NCBI GenBank assembly: GCA_029851415.1
Contig: CM056743.1
Span: forward strand, 78,200,186 to 78,264,185
Source of the DNA: Eretmocerus hayati
Lineage: Eukaryota > Arthropoda > Insecta > Hymenoptera > Aphelinidae
Direction: 5' to 3'
DNA length: 64,000 bases
The translations under genes were made by a program, and so were the position numbers. Under the pieces are notes generated by a model. That model saw only the letters and a program-made list of their open reading frames with translations. It had not been told where the DNA came from and searched no databases. Positions 19,496 to 30,883 of the stretch are shown here, piece after piece; the first letter of the stretch is position 1; every line of letters begins with the position of its first letter.

Positions 19496-21660
19496 CAAAA
19501 AGATTCTCGATTTCTTCAAGATTCAAAAAGATTTCTCTAAAAGATTAAAAAAAACAAAATTCGATTCATGAAGAAAATATTTCAACACTCATACAAAGTC
19601 CCTAAAACATCAAGTTCAGAGTGAAAATCGTGCCAACTTCAGTCTCAGATTCATTCAAAAACCCAACAAATTCTTTGTGTTTCATTAGTGTTCAGGCCTC
19701 ATATGGTTCACAGACTATTTCTATAATATTCATCAAAGTTCGAGTCTTGATACAAAAAGGTTTTCATCATAGCTTCAAATTTACAAGAATCCAGTCAAAA
19801 GGTTGTGTGGCACACAATAACACATTCTATCTAGCCAGAATTCAAGAGAGAATCGAGTCACGCCTTAAGAGATCTCCACAATCCTCATAATTCTTTCACT
19901 CTACAAGTCCAGGCTTTTGCCCTAAGAAATATTCGGTCAACTGCTCAATACTCAGGTCCTATTCTAATGGAAAAACTCATGAATCGGTTATTAATGGTTA
20001 GCTCAGTACACACAGCCAAAAATACAGTAGAAATTGCATCAAAAAAAATTTTTTTTTCAAAAGTGCAACCTTCAAGACTCTTCAATTACACAAGGCTAGA
20101 ACCACTGCATCGAGAGCCACACGACTTGTCGCTTTGCTGCTAAAGATTCAATTATTTCTCATGTTTGGCAGCGTACAGAAACTCATTTAATCTATAATCG
20201 TTGAATTAGAAGTCAAATCTGGCTAAGTTACCCAAGGTCCAAGTAGTAGCATAAGCACAATCATCCAAAGTATAAGAAGTCGCAAATTCCCAGTCCAAAC
20301 CCATAAGCTGAGAATAAAGTCAGCACATTCAGTCCACAAACAGGGTAAAAGTTGCGGAATTAATCAGGAAATCTTTTAAATAAATGGGAAAGAAGGGGAT
20401 GGGGCTTATGATTGTCTTATGCTACCATATTGAGCCATTGCCGTTATAAGAATCATCAAATTCTCTGTCTTTATGCCAAAAATATAAGGAAAAAGTGAGA
20501 AAAGGATTTTACCATTCTCATGATCAATCAACTCTGTAAATTTAGACTATCTTTAGCAGAGAATCACCAAAATTGACGTTCTCATATCAAAGCTCTGTTC
20601 AATTAAAACGTCTGAACTATGCTGGCTTTGGTATCCGCATGGGAACTAAGATTAGCTTGAAATGTGGATCAGAATTCAGTTTCTCACTGACTCAGATAAA
20701 AGATAAAACCCAAACCTTCACAAGATTACTCTAAACAAAAGGTTTAGCACCAAATTCATATTTTAGCTATGTGAGAGCCAAAGTTACATGTGAAACACTA
20801 ATATCAAGAAAAAGCCATTTTTATCACTTGATCCACCGCAAAGTTCTAAAATCATCAATAAGGGATATCCACCAAGATTAAGAACAAATGGCAGCTCAAA
20901 AACCTGACTCAAGAGCAAGAAGCCTACCATTCAAGCTTGGGCCGAGTTATCTTTTACTAGAGCCTAAATTTTACCACACAAAGTTGCGTAACAGATGCTT
21001 CCCTTACTTTTAGCTGATTCTTGTTGATGTGTACACCACCACCAAATCAGAAATTTACAGGAACAGCACTCTGATTATACTTTCACTGATTTTGTGTACA
21101 AGATTTGCCACACACCCACCTCTGCAGTATAAGCTCGTTTCTCACTACGCCATAGCTTTGTTGCAAGGAACTTTTACCATGACAAGGCTTACCAAACTGC
21201 ACATAACAATTTTCTCGTTTCACTCTTTGGCCCGTAGCTATTCTTTTTGGTCGTAATTCTAGTTTCCACAAAGAGTTTAGCTCTGGATTTTTATCAGAAA
21301 GATACAGTGAAGGAAGATAGATCCTCATTACTCTACACCTCCGCCATACCGATACTTCAGTGAATAATTATATCCTGAGGAAAACAAGAGAATCCTTACA
21401 AAGAAATGTTCAATGTTGACGCATAGTACACCGGTGCCCTCGACTGACAATGGCAGGTTATTCGGGTCTCAAGGTTTATGTGATAGTACGCCTCTATATG
21501 TGTCTGTTATGAGGAGCGCCAGATGGATACTAACCTCGCAAGACTCGAAACGTCAGAAACAAAATAGAAGATAGTGACATTACCGACGAACTATCTTTCT
21601 TCCATGTCACCTCACTTTTGAGAACCCATCCTTGCTCTTCTCTAAAAAAAAAGTCCATTC
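19496..21660. other. AT-rich non-coding stretch
   Basis: It begins with three short AGATTCAAAAAGATT repeats (19491-19540) as the satellite decays. After that, no gene, RNA or organised repeat was recognised. Confidence 0.4.
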
Positions 21661-21664
21661 CACT

Positions 21665-22043
21665 AGGTTTTGAAATTGAGTAAATAATAAAATAGTAAAA
21701 AACGCCGATAAATCCAAAGGTGAGGGAGTTGCGAGAATTTTAAAACTGATTGGAAAATCCATGTTCTTAAAATTGAGTAAATAATGTAAGCTAGTAAAAA
21801 ACGCCGATAAAACCAGGGTTGAGGGGGCTGCGAGATTTTCAAAATTGATTGGAATATACATGGTTTTGAAATTGAGTAAATAATGTAAGTGAGTAAAAAC
21901 GCCGATAAAACTAGGATCGAGGGGGCTCGAAAAATTTGAAATTGATTGGGAAAATCTATTTTTTTTTTGATTGAGTAAACAATGTAAGTTAGTAAAAACG
22001 CTGATAAAACCAGGAGCGAGATTTGAGAAAATAAAAAAAAATC
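21665..22043 (-). repeat. four tandem 98 bp units next to a tRNA-like head
   Basis: Units of about 98 bases start near 21665, 21763, 21862 and 21960. Each has ATTGAGTAAATAATGTAAG, then AGTAAAAACGCCGATAAA, then a GAGGGGGCTGCGAG-like segment. On the minus strand they follow the tRNA-like sequence and keep one frame open for about 170 codons, which is a repeat effect and not a recognised protein. Confidence 0.75.
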
Positions 22044-22113
22044 TTCCCAACGGGACTTGAACCTGGATCCGCGGGACTGCAGGCCTACTTGCTAACCACT
22101 CGGCTATCCGGAC
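22044..22113 (-). pseudogene. tRNA-Cys(GCA)-like sequence, probable SINE head or tRNA relic
   Basis: Reading the minus strand from 22113, GTCCGGATAGCCGAGTGG gives an A-box (TAGCCGAGTGG). CCTGCAGTC gives a GCA anticodon region, and GGTTCAAGTCC gives a B-box. A run of nine T residues follows (22033-22041 complement), as at a pol III terminator. The acceptor stem ends (GTCCGGA and GTTGGGA) do not pair, so a functional tRNA is unlikely. Confidence 0.55.
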
Positions 22114-22125
22114 AGTTGACATGGT

Positions 22126-24460
22126 AAGAACAAAAAGTGTATATGAACCACAGACATCTACATGGACTTGCGAATTCGGATTATATATTGGATTTTATAC
22201 TCGTGACATGTTTGCAATTATGAAATTGAGCGCTTAGGTTTAAAAAGTAAACATGAATTAGTTTATTAGGTTGAGAGGATCCGCCTCGGGACTGCGCGCA
22301 GCGGCTCTGTATAGAGCGCTCTCGCGGGATATATAGGAACGCGGAACGATGGGACCTTCCGTGCCTCTACAGTTTACCATTTTTTTATTGCCCCTAGAAT
22401 CAGTACGGGCTGGAGGTATAGTGTAAAAAAGAGCAAAGTTATTCTGTTTTGCTCTCAAAATTCGGAAACTGACTGTTAAAAAAAAAAGCTTTTCTCTAAC
22501 TGAAAGCAAATCATCACAAGATAGGCCACAAGCCATCAAACAAGTATCATGGTTCTAACTTCGTCTCCATTCTTGAATGTTTTGACTTTCTATCGTTGTG
22601 GAGAGAATCTATGAAAAACCAAATTTTAGTGGCACCAATCAAAACTGATTTTCTTTGCAAAAAGTTTTGATGGATTTAGCTTTCAAGTCATACCATAGAG
22701 TCAACAAATGAGCTAAACGAAGGAACCAGTCCTCAAATCTCTGAACTTTTTAATAAAGAAACAAAAAAAATAAACGATAAAAATTTGTACAGAACAACCT
22801 TAACACACAGATACTAAGAGTAATCACATTATCCACTGATAAATCCTCAATTTTTCTGAAACTATTATGCTGCAGTTACTGTAAGTTTTGTGTTCACCAC
22901 TTCACACAAGCCAACTTATATCTTTGAGACATAGTCCCTAAATTGAACGTTCCTGTTGGTTCAAGGCCATCGTCCTAAAATTGTAAAAATGGGACATGAG
23001 CAAAGCGGCAAATATTCCACAGTCAAGAAATTCACCAAGTTGCCTACCTCAGAATGCTGTATTGGAACATTAAAAGGTGTAACAGAGTCGTCAATTTTGA
23101 CTTTGCCTCATTTTGGTAAGAACTGGCAGGGAATCCTTCTTAAGGTCATGACTACACATGCACAGGCTACAAGTGTCGCATATTTTCTCACTGGAATACC
23201 CTGGGAAGGTTCATCCAGGCTCAATACTTCAATCCGTTGGAGAACATCTTCCGAGAAGAAAGAACCTTCTTACAAATGATTGAAAATCAGTGTTCTCTTA
23301 AATACACTGACTGCGAATTCATCCACATCAAATTAGATTGGTTCCTGTAAATAACAAATGGGTCCAATTAGAATCAATATTCTGATTATTGAGTACTAAT
23401 AGCGTGAGGGTACTAGCAATTGTTAGTTCAAAAAAAAGGGGGGGGGGCGTCAACTTCAATCAAAATCTTCAGACCAGTAACTTTCAGAAATTTACACCTT
23501 GTCTTATCTATCATCAAATATTTCAAATTGATGGCTACGCTTTGAGAATAGTCTTGAGTACCTGGGGAAACGTACAAGTTCAATCTTTGAGAAACCATTC
23601 AAGTTGACAGGGTTTCTATTTTAAGCGAGGCTCCTTTAGCTCACTCAAGATCTCTAAAATCATGAGAAAGTTGAGGAGACGAAGACCTTGAGCTAGCAGA
23701 ACTAACTGTGGGAATCACGACTGTCGAATTCTTATTCACACTTACTTACTGGAGAATCTTGCTAGCCCATCTTACCTTCCTCATTCTTGGGAGATACAGA
23801 AATAAGATAGGTTTGTACTCCTCCTCTAGATTCTTGGATGGTGAAAGTCAGTGGACTGTAACGTCGACTAGTAATTAGTGTGATGAATTCATAGTCAATG
23901 CTATCTCTTTCACTGTGGATAGTCGACCATCCATCTAGGAATTCCAACGTCTCTCTTTGGGTAATTCAGCTATCACTCGAGTAACTCGTTGACTCATCTA
24001 GTCTACTTGTAGACCTGTAAATTCACAAAGAACTTCACAAAGTCGGACCTCTAATTTTGGAGGAAGAACTGCTGCATCATAGTAGAATAACTGTAACTTT
24101 TTACTCATCTGACTTCAAATACACTGTAGTGTGGTCCATTTCACAGCATCAGCATAATGAGACTGGTTGGATGCTTCTAATCACACACCATTTATTGCTG
24201 TCCTGCTCACAACCTTATTCCCGTTTGCACGGAACTCTCTATACTCAGAAAATGATCAGAATCACCAAATCTCAAAGACAATCTCTGAGTCACAAACTTA
24301 TTCTTTCTATGCCGTAAACAAACACTCCAAACGGAATATAGCTGCGTCGCGACTATCTCGGAGCGGCGGACATTTTGGTACGCGCCACAAGCGTCGTCCT
24401 CAGCCGTCGATCACACGGGGAGTCGTCTGCTTAAGGCGATGCGGTCACCATGCAAGCTGA
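22126..24460. other. non-coding stretch
   Basis: No recognised gene. A GC-rich patch lies at 22270-22360 and a poly(A)-poly(G) run at 23429-23447. A 107-codon frame at 22956-23279 matches no known family and lacks supporting signals. Confidence 0.4.
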
Positions 24461-24463
24461 AAA

Positions 24464-24690
24464 TCATTCCCAACTTTCTCCGATTCTGTTGCGATTTGGG
24501 CTAAACGACGAGCGCAAAAATATTTGTTATCATCTAACTTAGATTTGTCTGCTCTTCGTTAAGCCCAAATTGCAATAGAATCGGAGAAAGTTGGGAATGA
24601 AAATGTGCGTATATTATAGGTTAGGAGCTTCCCTCGGCCGAGTTATTCCCATTTTTCTCCATTTCTCTTGTGATTTGGGCTAAGAGACGG
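24464..24690. repeat. inverted repeat plus a third partial arm
   Basis: Arms at 24464-24513 and 24551-24600 (TCATTCCCAACTTTCTCCG and complement) pair at about 88 percent. A third, more diverged copy in the orientation of the first lies at 24643-24690. ACCATGCA occurs on both outer sides (near 24447 and 24824), a possible 8-bp duplication, but without terminal repeats. Confidence 0.6.
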
Positions 24691-24699
24691 ATTGAGGAA

Positions 24700-25040
24700 T
24701 ACAAGTTGGACAATAACAAGTATTCAACAACTCGTCTCACTCTTTGAATCATCAAACTTTTCATATAAGATGTATTTTCAAGGTCCATGGTCGCGATGCA
24801 CGGTGACCGCATGGCCTTAATACCATGCAGGCTAATTCTACATTGGCAAGTTCGCGCGTCGTACGCACACTTGGTCAGTGATTGAAGAAAGTTTTCGCGG
24901 GGCGAGTTAAGTTTAACCTTTGCACATAACTAGAATCGTTCAGAGGTATTTTGCTCGTTATTAAGCTGTATTTGCGCGGAGAAAATCATAGATGAATCAC
25001 CGGTGAAACGAGTCTAGAGATTTGCAACGCGGGATCGCGT
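24700..25040. other. non-coding stretch, GC-richer than neighbours
   Basis: No gene was recognised. It could hold the 5' LTR or leader of the second retroelement, but no matching 3' copy was found. Confidence 0.3.
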
Positions 25041-25457
25041 ATGGTCATTGAGTCAGGGGGCCTGTCTTCTTTGGCGCACCCAGTAAACCCACCGACACCA
25101 AATTCAGTCCATCACTCCTCGCACCCCGAACCCTCGCATTGCAGTTATCTTGCAAGTATTGCGGTTTTTGTTAATAATCAAAGACTGGAAGCGTTCCAAT
25201 TTACGAAAAAAGAACCCCGAAGCGTACCTTATGCCGATAATAGACACATAACCAGATTGAATTACCCAGGTATTGATCGTTTGTTCGTTTGTTGGCGAGA
25301 TCGAATGACCCATGCAACTCGTCATCGCCAGAATTGCTGTTGGGAGTGTAATTCAAAACACTACGATATAAAGGATGATCTGATTTCCAGAGCGGGGCGA
25401 AGACTTGATAGGTCACAGTATCCACATGACTCCACGGCTTATGAACAGATAGGATAA
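25041..25457 (+). CDS. unrecognised 138-codon ORF upstream of the second retroelement
   Basis: A complete ATG-to-stop frame encodes 138 residues. It is rich in His, Arg and Ser and has a cysteine pair (NCCWEC). It matches no family I know. It lies where the leader of the second retroelement would be and could be an upstream ORF of its RNA or a chance frame. The 3' flank continues non-coding for about 110 bases to the insertion of foldback B. Confidence 0.2.
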   Translation: MVIESGGLSSLAHPVNPPTPNSVHHSSHPEPSHCSYLASIAVFVNNQRLEAFQFTKKEPRSVPYADNRHITRLNYPGIDRLFVCWRDRMTHATRHRQNCCWECNSKHYDIKDDLISRAGRRLDRSQYPHDSTAYEQIG

Positions 25458-25570
25458 ATTTACTACGCAATACAGGACTGTCGTCGTTACCCGGCCGAAG
25501 AAGAGTTTAGCATCTCAAAGGAATCAGTCTGCGCCTACAGAGTGTGAGACGGGCCGGTGTTCACTGGATA

Positions 25571-26820
25571 TGTTACGTACCAAATCCGAAATCGTACAGT
25601 TCGCGAACGGTACAGCCGATTCTGTACCATTCGCGAATGGTACACCACCATTTGTACCGAGCCCGATATTCCGGGTGTGGTACAGCAGAGTCTTGTACCA
25701 TTCGCGAAGTGTACAGCCACGTTGTACCGAGCTCGATTCCGAATTGTGCCATATGGCTCGGAACGTGTTGACAAATGAGAATTGTCTTTAAATGATGATT
25801 AGCGTTTGAAATGATATGTATTGACGATGTCAATCAAGTACAGGTAACGATCGAGCTTGCACAATGTATCCCGATAATACTATTCGTGATGAGTTCAACT
25901 CAAAATTAGATGTTCTTGGAACATCCTATAGTTGGAAGTTCATAAAAAGTAAAACAGAATATTCTTACACACGTGACACACAGTTCCATAAACATTAGAA
26001 TCACTGCATGGGGTATGTTCGCGTATCTTGTTTTCATAACATAATACATCTTGTGGACACCGCCATGCTCAGTTTCATCATGAATCTATCTTCATCTAAT
26101 ATAAACTTCATCAGTATATCGTAGATTTCGGATTTTTCTACGTAATATCTCTCTCCGTCGTCTCACTGTAAGGAGAAATCCTCAAAATCAGTCTCATTGT
26201 CTGAATATTAACATTACATGGTAAAGGGGTTTGTTGTGATTTAGTACGATTTTTTACCGACTTAGAGAATTTCTTCTTGAAGTGCTATTTTCATTGGAAA
26301 GGTCAGACGAGGAATATCGCCAACAGTCAATATATATGTCAAACTGTTTCAATCTTCTGTATTCCAGAGAGGTCTTGAATGATTTCTTCTCAATTTCACT
26401 AATTAGCTTCACAAGGTCTCGTCATTTTGTCTCACTTTTGATGAACTTACAATTATCGGATGTTCGAAGAGCATCTAATTTTGAGTTGAACTCATCACGA
26501 ATAGTATTATCGGGATCCAATGTGCAAGCACGATCGTTACCTGTACTTCACTGAACTCGAGCTGAACTCGTGAATACATATCATTTTGCTAATCATCTTT
26601 TATAGACAATTCTCATTTGTAAACACGATCCGAGCCATATGGCGCGATTCGGAATCGAGCTCGGTACAAGGTGGCTGTACAGTTCGCGAATGGTACAAGA
26701 CTCTGCTGTACCAAACCCGGAATATCGGGCTCGGTACAAATGGTGGTGTACCATTCGCGAATGGTACAGAATCGGCTGTACCGTTCGCGAAGTGTACGAT
26801 TTCGGGTTTGGTACGTAACA
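25571..26820. mobile_element. 1.25 kb foldback element B with GATA duplication
   Basis: Terminal arms of about 360 bases (25571-25927 and 26458-26820) begin TGTTACGTACCAAA and end in its complement. They are flanked by GATA on both sides (25567-25570 and 26821-26824). The arms contain several copies of TGTACCATTCGCGAA and related words that form near-perfect 20-bp palindromes, possible transposase-binding sites. TGT...ACA ends with a 4-bp duplication resemble Ginger-type DNA transposons. The 530-base centre has no recognised gene. It inserted upstream of the gag-leader ORF. Confidence 0.8.
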
Positions 26821-26880
26821 GATACAAGGGAATCTCTTGTATCATTCTCTCTTTCAAAGCTCACTGAATTCATGTCTTGA

Positions 26881-28670
26881 TTCAACGGACTTTCGACGAT
26901 TACCGTCGTCCCCGACATCCCTGAAGGAAGAATAATTGAACATCATTTTCAATCGACCATTAAATTAGTACAAGCATTGACCTTGATTTATGGAAACAAT
27001 CCCATCGTTTACTTCTACCACCCCTTAATAAGCACCGGAGATCATCTTCACCTCGATCTTTGCGGAGAACGCGTCTCCTACTTAAAATCTAGGGACGGCA
27101 AGATCGCTCCAGATACTTTTTTGGGCAGAAAATACGATAACACTACCGTGAAAAACTTGGAAAAAGCTGCTTCCATCATCAAAAACAATATCTACACCTA
27201 TTGTTGCCTAAAACAGGATGGCACCAATTGCTTCTACCTTGATCGCCAAACCTTCACGGGTCTCTAGAACTAGGTCTAAATCAATGGTGCTGACCACCCA
27301 CGGGATTGTTGTGGGATATCATTTTAGGCTCCCGTGGGATCATTTTCCAGCTAATATGAAAATCGCCACTTGGGCCGTTTTTTAATAAAGCCCAAAAAAC
27401 GTGTTTTTTCGTGACCTTTCGACCTCTTACGCTCTATAACTCGAACGGGATGCGTTTTTTTGAAAAATTTGTGGAGACCTTTTTTGTAGATCTGAAAAAA
27501 TTAACAAAGAATATGTCCTTGTCCAATCTCAAAAGACTGACCCGTTGAAGAAATTAGAGCTTTTTTCATGAAAAATTATATTCTTCCCGCTCTCTCGCTT
27601 CACAGCTCGAACGGGACGCATTTTTTCGAAAAATGTGTAGAGACCTTTTTTGTAGATCTTGAAGAATTAAGGAAAAATATGTCCTTATCTTATCCCGTAA
27701 GACTCATTTGTTGCGCATATGAGAGGTTTTTTCACCAGAGATCGTATTCCCCTCGTAATTTTCCTCGGTTTTATAGACAAAACTATAAAATAATGTGTTC
27801 CATCGGAAGTTCATAGCTCATAGAGAATTATCCTATAGAAATATCGATGGAACACATTATTTTATCATTATGTCTATAAAACAGAGGAAAATTACGGGGT
27901 AAATACGATCTCTGGTGAAAAAACCTCTCATATGCGCAAAAAATGAGTCTTACGGGATAAGATAAGGACATATTTTTCCTTAATTCTTCAAGATCTACAA
28001 AAAAGGTCTCTACAAATTTCTCGAAAAAATGCGTCCCGTTCGAGCTGTGAAGCGAGAGAGCGGGAAGAATATAATTTTTCATGAAAAAAGCTCTAATTTC
28101 TTCAACGGGTCAGTCTTTTGAGATTGGACAAGGACATATTCTTTGTTAATTTCTTCAGATCTACAAAAAAGGTCTCTACAAATTTTTCAAAAAAACGCAT
28201 CCCGTTCGAGTTATACCGCGTAAGAGGTCGAAAGGTCACGAAAAAACACGTATTTTGGACTTCATTAAAAAACAGCCCAAGTGGCGATTTTCATATTAGC
28301 TGGAAAATGATCCCACAGGGGCCTAAAATGATATCCCACAACAATCCCGTGGGTGGCCTGCACCATGGATTTAGACCTAGTTCTAGAGACCCGTGCCTTA
28401 TCGGCACCAAGTTCAGCTCTGCTTGATCGGTCGCCAGTCACGGAATTCGCGTATCCAAGAAGAGTGCTAGCGCTCATTAGGATCCTGCGATTTTACCGAG
28501 TTTACCGGCAATTACCATCTCGAACTCGCGAATCCATAAGAGTTGAAGGATTTCGTCCTGTCATCTCAGATGAGCAGTACCTGATCTGGCGAGCCTCCGT
28601 ATTACGAAATAATCAACTCAGCGTATACACTGACCGAGACGACATTCCTTTACCAACTAGGTATTTCTAA
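26881..28670 (+). pseudogene. ORF upstream of gag, split by foldback C
   Basis: An open frame runs from just after a TGA at 26878-26880 to 27254. It is interrupted by a 1.1 kb transposon (27255-28395) and resumes at 28396, ending at TAA 28668-28670. Both parts lie in the same frame once the insert and one copy of the CCTT duplication are discounted. Together they are about 215 codons without ATG near the start. The first part has alternating strands and a DLCGERVSYL segment. The second is basic (YPRRVLALIRILRFYRVYRQL). Its TAA overlaps the gag ATG as TAATG, an arrangement used for termination-reinitiation. I do not recognise the protein. It may be an extra leader ORF or the N-terminal part of Gag. 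Foldback B lies only about 60 bases upstream and may have removed its start. Confidence 0.5.
27255..28395. mobile_element. 1.14 kb foldback element C with CCTT duplication
   Basis: Two arms of about 550 bases form a near-complete palindrome with ends CACGGGTCTCTAGAAC and complement. CCTT flanks both sides (27251-27254 and 28396-28399). CAC...GTG ends with a 4-bp duplication fit Chapaev-type (CMC) transposons. Each arm holds two related segments of about 170 bases, marked by GACCTTTTTTGTAGATCT. The loop near 27806-27844 is about 40 bases. No transposase is encoded. The insertion disrupts the ORF upstream of gag. Confidence 0.85.
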
Positions 28671-30389
28671 TGGAAGGGGACCCTTTTGACCAAAAATTTG
28701 TGTTTAGAAGTAGAGCACGTCAAGACCCCGCTCTACAGCAGTTGGTTGAGGATTTACAGCCTTTATCTTTGCATAACAGAACTCATACGCCAAGGCGAAC
28801 AACTTTGCCGGCGGGAGTAGCGACTAGTACCCCTAGAGAATCACAACAACCTTACCAGGATTGGTATCGCGAAAACCTGAGTCTAGAACCTATGCAAGGG
28901 TTGGATGAGATCGAACAAGGAGTCGACGAAACCATTCTAGCCAAACCAAACTGTTTGAACAGCAAAGAGAGTAGAGAGCCAAGCCCTCCACCCCCTACAA
29001 CGGATCACTCGACCCCTTCCGAAACTTTCACAGGAAGAAGTAATAGCGTTAGCTCCACACGATCCAACATCATGGCGCGCAACGGAGTAACGCTGAAGGA
29101 CGCCCTCAGGGTGATCCCAGAATTTAGCGGGTCCAACATCCCTCTGAGCCAATTTTTAGAGGGATGCGACGAAGCTTTGGCCATGATTGAGGAAGAAGCC
29201 GAACCGCATCTCGTAAAATTAGTTAGATCACGGATCATAGGCGAAGCTCGCCAGGCGATTCTTGGACATCAATTCGAAGATCTTGATGGATTCAAAGATT
29301 ATTTGAAAGGAATCTATGCACCAGCGAAGACTGTGCATCAGCTGATGGGCGAGTTGGGAAACGAATTTCAAAGGGATGGGGAGAGCGTTATTGCTTACAC
29401 CAACCACATGCGGGACATCGGAGGTCGCATCCTCGAAGTACGCAAACTCCAAGCTGGAGATATAGATGCTGCCTTCCGAGCTGGGCACAAACAAAATATG
29501 ATTGAATGTTTTGAGAGAGGGTTGCGCCCAGAAATAGAATCTAGAATCACCGACGGAGGAGATGTTGATGATACGGTTAGGGCTGCAATTAAAATCGAGC
29601 GTCAATTAGAAGCCCAGCAGGCTCTCAGAAAGCCACCAACCCCCGCCAACCTGCCTAAACCAGATTTTCCACAGAAACCTTCGAAAAGAAATGTGTATGT
29701 TTGCACCGTCTGTTCCCAAGGAGACCATCAGGAGGCTGATTGCCCCAAGAAACCCAAAGTTTGTGACTATTGTTCACGAACGGGGCATGGAATCGATTCA
29801 TGTTGGAACAAGGAGCGTGATGAGGCCCCACCCCCCCGTCAAACCCGCTTGTCAACTCTGCGATAAGCCAGGTCACAGCGCGCCACAATGTTCCCCGGCT
29901 ATAAAGTGCCAGTTGTGTAACGCTCCGGGGCATACGGCGAAACAATGTGGGGCCGAATCTTCCACTCCTCAGAACGATCCGAACTTGACTTGCCAATACT
30001 GCCAAAAGACCGGGCATACCGCGGATAAATGCTGGAAGGTACACCCTCCGAATCCACCCGCACTAGACCCGCGAATAGAGGCGCGAAGCCAATTGACCTG
30101 CCAAATCTGCAACGGCGTTGGACATACTGCAGCGAGCTGTAGAAATCACAACGCGCACGGCTCCGCTCCCTCTGGCGAAATAATTTGCAGGTATTGTAAG
30201 AAACCAGGCCATGTTATCGCCGAATGTCGGAAAAGAGCATATAATAATGCTCTTAACGGCGTTATGAATCCGGGAAACGCGCAGAGTCTCCCGAATCCGA
30301 GCGCTACCAAGGAGACTCAAAGGGCACGGCGCTCGCCAGACCCAGCACAGATGAACAACCTCCTTGGCAAATGGCTACCCTTAGATTAG
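28670..30389 (+). pseudogene. gag of the second errantivirus-like element, with seven zinc knuckles
   Basis: The first part (28670 to about 29835) encodes a polar, Pro/Ser-rich N-terminus. A Ty3/gypsy-type capsid follows (ALRVIPEFSGSNIPLSQFLEGC, then SVIAYTNHMRDIG, then FERGLRPEIESRI), and then two CCHC knuckles (CTVCSQGDHQEADC, CDYCSRTGHGIDSC). At the run of seven C residues (29831-29837) the coding frame moves by +1. The second frame (to 30389) carries five more knuckles of C-X2-C-X4-H-X4-C type and a basic tail. Errantivirus gags usually have none to two knuckles, so seven is unusual. The shift could be an indel, an assembly error in the homopolymer or programmed frameshifting. The pol-side ORF begins in the 19-base overlap at 30371. 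Gag would assemble the particle and bind RNA. Confidence 0.75.
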
Positions 30390-30883
30390 AAACGCTGCGG
30401 CGATTTTCACCATCCGTCCAGCTACAACTTGGACGTGACGGTGAGAAATTATTATTTCTACGGGATAGCGGTTGCGAGACCAACGTCATTAGATATGACG
30501 CGATACCAAGAGTCGGATTCATTGACGAATCACAGGTTCACGAATTACGTGGGTTGGGTTCCAGGCCTACTATTTCTCTTGGCATCGTGCGATTGAGAGT
30601 TTTGGGAATAGACACCGAGTTCGTTGTGGTATTCACGGATTTTCCCCTACCCTTCGACGGAGTGTTTGGAACTACCTTTTCCTTAAACTCTAAGGCTATT
30701 ATTAATTTCGAATTTCAATCATCAAAAATAAATAAAAATAAAATAAGTTTCTACGAATACGATTTCCCTACCCATAAGAAACCTACTCATATATACAATA
30801 TAGACTATAGAAAGTCCGAAAATGTTTTACCCTTCACGAGATTATCTAATGATACTGCCCCTTTCTTTTCGGAACCATATTGA
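30371..30883 (+). CDS. first protease-like domain (DSG)
   Basis: The ORF of 170 codons starts at ATG 30371, overlapping the gag frame in the -1 phase. It holds a retropepsin-like domain: FLRDSGCETNVIR with a D-S-G active site (30464-30472), a hydrophobic strand region (LRVLGIDTEFVVVF) and the late motif DGVFGTTFSLNSKAIINF. DSG is a tolerated variant of DTG/DSG in aspartic proteases. The last 60 residues are linker-like and end in a stop at 30881-30883, where the second protease begins in another frame. A duplicated protease is unusual in Ty3/gypsy Pol. This domain may be a structural or regulatory copy. Confidence 0.6.
   Translation: MATLRLETLRRFSPSVQLQLGRDGEKLLFLRDSGCETNVIRYDAIPRVGFIDESQVHELRGLGSRPTISLGIVRLRVLGIDTEFVVVFTDFPLPFDGVFGTTFSLNSKAIINFEFQSSKINKNKISFYEYDFPTHKKPTHIYNIDYRKSENVLPFTRLSNDTAPFFSEPY

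Noticed and set aside
21607..22122. A 171-codon minus-strand frame across 21.6-22.1 kb
   Set aside because: It is the translation of the tRNA-like head and four tandem 98 bp units, with repeated LHYLLNF words; no protein family fits.
25071..25090. TGGCGCACCCAGT as a primer-binding site of the second retroelement
   Set aside because: It begins with TGG as a primer site should, but I cannot match it to a specific tRNA 3' end and found no LTR boundary just upstream or a matching 3' LTR.
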